Shown here piece after piece: positions 60,326 through 64,000 of a stretch of DNA of 64,000 nt (position 1 is its first letter; each line of letters begins with the position of its first letter). This DNA is from Norana najaformis (lineage: Eukaryota > Annelida > Clitellata > Crassiclitellata > Hormogastridae), in NCBI GenBank assembly GCA_964023275.1, contig OZ029925.1, positions 10,369,184-10,433,183 of the forward strand, written 5' to 3'. The translations under genes were made by a program, and so were the position numbers. Under the pieces are notes generated by a model. The model worked only from the letters and a program-made list of their open reading frames with translations, made no database searches and was not told the DNA's origin.

Positions 60326-62988
60326 TTATTCTCGGATTTCACTACCACTCTCAGTTTCTTCTGCAACAGTTTCCTTGGTTTCACCTTTCACTTGTTCTTC
60401 ATTTACTGCGCTTAACTGAAGTGAAACTCCTTCAGATAGGACTTCACTCCCATCCACTTCTGCACCTTCAACAGGACCATGAGTAATTGTTTTAAAGCCA
60501 TTTTTGTTCACTGTAAAGTCAAGCTCGTCATCATTCCCAAAGTTGTGCCCAGCGGAGGTAAATTCACTTTCTTCACCTGAAACAGCCTTCAATTCGTCAG
60601 CCATTAATTGTAGGTCATCTAGAATGTGATTGTGTAACTCGAGTCCACTGTTTTCAGCCATCAGACCAGTTTCTTTGTCATCTGTTGTCAATCCTTCAAC
60701 ATGTAAGGTGTAGTCTGCTCTGTGTATGTCAAAGTCCGTTGGGATGCTGTCAGAACTGTTAACAGTTTCCTCGTTTTTGCTTAATGCCTCAATTTCCTTC
60801 AGCTCTTCATCTAGCGCCAGAACTTTGTTTGTTGGTTCCCAGATGTTGCTGTTATCCAGTTCCATTGGTAATTCAGTATCCCGAACCTCTACAGTATTTA
60901 CACTGGTTTCTGTCAATATAAGGTCTTTGTTTTCCTCGAACTTTCTTTTTGCCATTTCCATTAGTTGGTTTCGAAACAGGTAGTTGGTTTTGGCAGAGGG
61001 ATTGGAGTCCTTTGATAATTGCACTACAAGACACAACAGAAGCTTCTGAAATAGGTCTGTCAGAAGACCAAATCCAATGCAGACTGCACAGCTGAATGAC
61101 CTCCTAACAGACTACACATAAATTATTATTCGATTTTGGAAGCTCACAATTAGATTATGTATGCCTGAATTCATCTGGATTTTTTTATGCCTTTAGGAAT
61201 CTGTCCAAGGCCGTGAGAATACCTCAGAAACACTAAAAGAACATTTCTTTAAGCATGCATAGTTGACTATTAAATGTGCATCCGAGTTATAATTCATAAT
61301 TGTTAATGAACTTTAGCATATAATACATGCTGTAATATGCTTATGCGATTAACGAGGTACTACCTAAGGTAAATGATTGCCATGCATACAGCCATATCAG
61401 ACAGCAGGCCATTTGGCCCAGGCATCAACCTGAAATATGTGGCTCCCTAAGATATGATGGCGCCACAACCGGCCTGGCAGTTATGCATGTATACATAGCA
61501 TGGACCTAAAAGCCTCGTACCATATCTCAACACATATATATATATATATATCTAAATGATGGCATTCCAAAGACATGCAAAGCGTGCAGGTATATAGTGC
61601 ATCAGCACAATTTGCTTTAACAAATAAAAATTTAAAATACTTGAATACTAGGTAGACACGTATGGTGTTGTATGCTCACAAACTAAATGCAAAAAAGGGA
61701 GAAACTTGACAAAGAAACGGTGACAATGAGACCTTGGTGAGGTGCAAGCGATTTGCATCTTGTTCGCACAAGAAGGGATCCACGGATGCCATACGGGTCA
61801 GATGCATATGAACTTTTCGTCTTCTCAACGGCTGTTGCAAGTTTCTTTTGAAACATCTGGAGTTTTTCAGCATCTATTTTGTCATCCAGTTTTCTAAAAT
61901 TGTTAGGGAAAACAATACATCAATACCGCTAAAAAATGTTAGTAAGTGACCTTGTTTGGCTCGGCGTTTATCACTCAGATACCGAAACACATTGGTATTG
62001 GTGTAGACTTCTAATGCCATAAAGCAACCCTGTTGGTAGCGCTTGAACTAGCTGTAGAGTAGTAGATGGACCTTTTCGGATATTCCTGCTTGGAAGTGTA
62101 TTGTGTGTCTCTGGTCAAAGAAATTGTAAGTGGTGCATAGAAATGCAGAGTTGTATTAGTATTAGTGTAATCACCTGTTACAATTCGTTCGCTTGCAGCA
62201 GATGTTGTTATAACCTTGATAGGATGGAAGAAGCCCTCTCAACGTATTCATGTCGCACTGTGAAATAAACCACAGAAACTGAAAACTGACTGGCATTTTA
62301 TCCTTTTTAAGTTTCCAAAAAACATCAAGATTGTCGGCAACAGTCTCCCAGTCATACAACTTGCTAAACATCGACCCATATATTTAAACCTGAAAGTGCG
62401 TGTAGGCCTTCCAATAGTGTTGTAGGCAGATGAAAACTTAACCTCGAACCAATCCCATTTTACGGTTGTTGTAACAGTCGTATTATATGAGGTGTTAATT
62501 ATCAGTGATTCATTTGTTGGCGCTGTCACAGTACAGTAATCCGCAGAACTGTAACAAAATTCGGAGAATGCTGCTTCGCGGTTGCCGGACCTGCGGCGTG
62601 GAACAGTTTTCCTGAGTATATGTATATGTCACTGGAGGCATTTAAATCACGGCTGAAAACATTCCTTTTCAGCTTATCCTTTGACGGCTGAATGCACTGG
62701 TGAATGTACCTCGGTAGTGTTACGGCACTATATAAATTGTCTTATTATTATTATTATAAAATTCTTACTTTACAAATATTTTTGAAGATGTAGCGTAGGC
62801 TGTAGTTTGAACAGCTATCCTCGGCGCACAAACGTATTTCTTTGGCCACAATATCCTTGAGTGGAGTTTGAAAAGGATTGCATCTGAGATCAGATAACGG
62901 AAAGCACCTCGTTTGGTTCAAAAGATGCTCACATCGTGGTGCACCTTTGTCAGCATTGTTTGTGTAAGTGAACTTTCGACAACTCAGC
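60326..62988 (-). CDS. Unrecognised gene, last four exons visible
   Basis: Exons in transcript order: 62988-62769, 62359-62175, 61893-61733, 61056-60326 (TAA stop). All donors and acceptors are GT-AG and the phases (0, 2, 1) match exactly, giving about 431 residues. The first exon is Cys-rich (LSCRKFTYTNNADKGAPRC onward, seven Cys). The second has KLYDWETVADNLDVFWKLKK and GYNNICCKRTNCNR; the third IDAEKLQMFQKKLATAVEK and DPYGIRGSLLVRTRCK; the last starts DLFQKLLLCLVVQL and ends in a long acidic Glu/Asp/Ser-rich tail. I do not recognise the family. The 5' end lies to the right, possibly outside the window. The second acceptor (AGCAAG) is weak, so that junction is least sure. Confidence 0.65.
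62560..62757 (+). mobile_element. LINE 3' end in an intron of the - strand gene
   Basis: The + strand frame 62563-62691 reads GECCFAVAGPAAWNSFPEYM, then SLEAFKSRLKTFLF and a stop: the C-terminal block of CR1/L2-like reverse-transcriptase ORFs (VAGP..WNS.P; FKSRLKT.LF). It is followed by GGCACTATATAAATTGTC and a (TTA)n tail. Opposite in strand to the host gene. 5'-truncated, as is usual for LINEs. Confidence 0.88.
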
Positions 62989-64000
62989 CTAAAAACAGAA
63001 ATGCTTTGTGTATGCCTATCATCATTTCACTGATTTCACTAGTTTGTTATGCACAGTGTGTGGCTGTTCTTAACCGAGTTATGGAACAGTGATTCCAAAC
63101 ACGGGATCAGCTATCAACCGTGGATGGGTTTCATTGGTCATTATTACGTCTGTGATGATTCCCCACAGAAGACTTCTCCAGCCCTGCAATCATGATTCAA
63201 CATGCTTAATTTGGAAACTTCTTGAAATTGCACATGATTTGCGGTAAATATTAAGTGATTTTAAAAGGTTGCTATGTAGGCCTAATATTTATCCGATTAC
63301 ACTACATTTGTTCAAGTTGTCCTACTATTTCATTTCTTCAAGTTGTTCTATTTTTCATAGGACTTCAGTATTCCAAAAATAGATCTTTGGCAAAAATTCC
63401 ATATGCCATTATCTCTATTCAGTCATACAGATAAGTACTTAAAATTTTTTTTAATGTTTTGAGTCAGTGAAAAGTTCATACTGTGGATACAGAAGGCATT
63501 CAGTTTTAGTGCAGTTATTATCAGTTAGATGGTTCTTGAAAGTGCATTTCTTTTTGGAAGTCTGAAAAGAAATAATGCAATTTATTAGATGGATACCAGT
63601 TTTCAAGGTTTAAACCCCAGCTACCCACTCTTCAGTAGCCTACATCTCTGCACAGCTGGCTCCAGCTAACATGCATCATACTTTAGGTCAAACTGGGTAG
63701 CAGAGCTTACAAGGAGGCAAGATATAAAGTAAGAATGTTGCTGCATGACAAAAAGCAATAAACATCAAGACACTTAATACATGGCCTTCAAGTACCTCAA
63801 AAAAGCACTGTATAACTGGAGCAAAGACACCTGCTAATTGTGCTACATGTTTGATGTATAAGCAACTAGAACGGTAAAGTAATCAAGGAAAAATTGAAGG
63901 ATGGTCTGATACTTAAATTGTAACATCGTCAGTAATGTTCCAAGTTAAGGCAGAAAACTTGTAAAAGAAAACTGACAGCACTTCTGCATCTGGTACATTG
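62989..64000 (+). other. Right end of window, nothing assignable
   Basis: AT-rich sequence without long ORFs. It should contain intron, and perhaps further 5' exons, of the - strand gene, but no exon could be supported. Confidence 0.4.

Overview
The window is eukaryotic genomic DNA. Genes are split into many short exons by AT-rich introns of about 0.2-2.7 kb, with GT-AG (and a few GC-AG) junctions, LINE and SINE remnants, DNA-transposon relics and microsatellites. The gene family, the repeat style (LINE tails with a GCGCTATATAAAT-type motif, frequent TAGGCCTA words) and the intron sizes suggest a marine invertebrate, perhaps an echinoderm or other non-vertebrate deuterostome. That placement is an inference with low certainty.

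Almost everything is one tandem pair of paralogous thioester-protein genes of the alpha-2-macroglobulin (A2M) family, both on the + strand and about 38 kb apart. Gene 1 enters from the left, inside its intron 12. Its exons 13-38 run from 526 to the stop at 20010: 26 exons, 3471 nt, in frame, 1156 residues. Gene 2 is complete. It has a TATA promoter near 24065, an ATG at 24253, 38 exons and a stop at 58763-58765. The exons sum to 5019 nt, exactly 1672 codons plus stop, and every junction agrees in phase. Encoded in order are a signal peptide, macroglobulin domains MG1-MG6 with a bait region, MG7, a CUB split by the thioester domain (GCGEQNM), MG8, and a C-terminal six-cysteine netrin-like (NTR/C345C) domain. 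There is no anaphylatoxin domain.

The two paralogs are nearly identical over most exons, and many introns align. The bait region is the exception and differs strongly. Both copies keep a catalytic-type His 114 residues after the thioester Cys, a basic RSKR site in an MG6 loop, and two GC-AG introns. Gene 2 has a third GC-AG intron in its 5' part.

Region by region: 1-20010 gene 1; 20011-23135 intergenic, nothing recognised; 23136-24145 a duplicated promoter module split by a TA microsatellite and a LINE tail; 24253-58765 gene 2, whose introns hold a mariner-type element with perfect 27-bp inverted repeats, a probable piggyBac relic, two tRNA-derived SINEs, and a LINE relic carrying a nested SINE-like element with a 22-bp target duplication; 58766-60325 3' UTR and intergenic; 60326-62988 four exons of an unrecognised gene on the - strand, convergent with gene 2; the rest has nothing I can support.

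Together the two genes look like a locus of secreted thioester defence proteins. They may trap different proteases through different baits while sharing one scaffold and one C-terminal NTR module.
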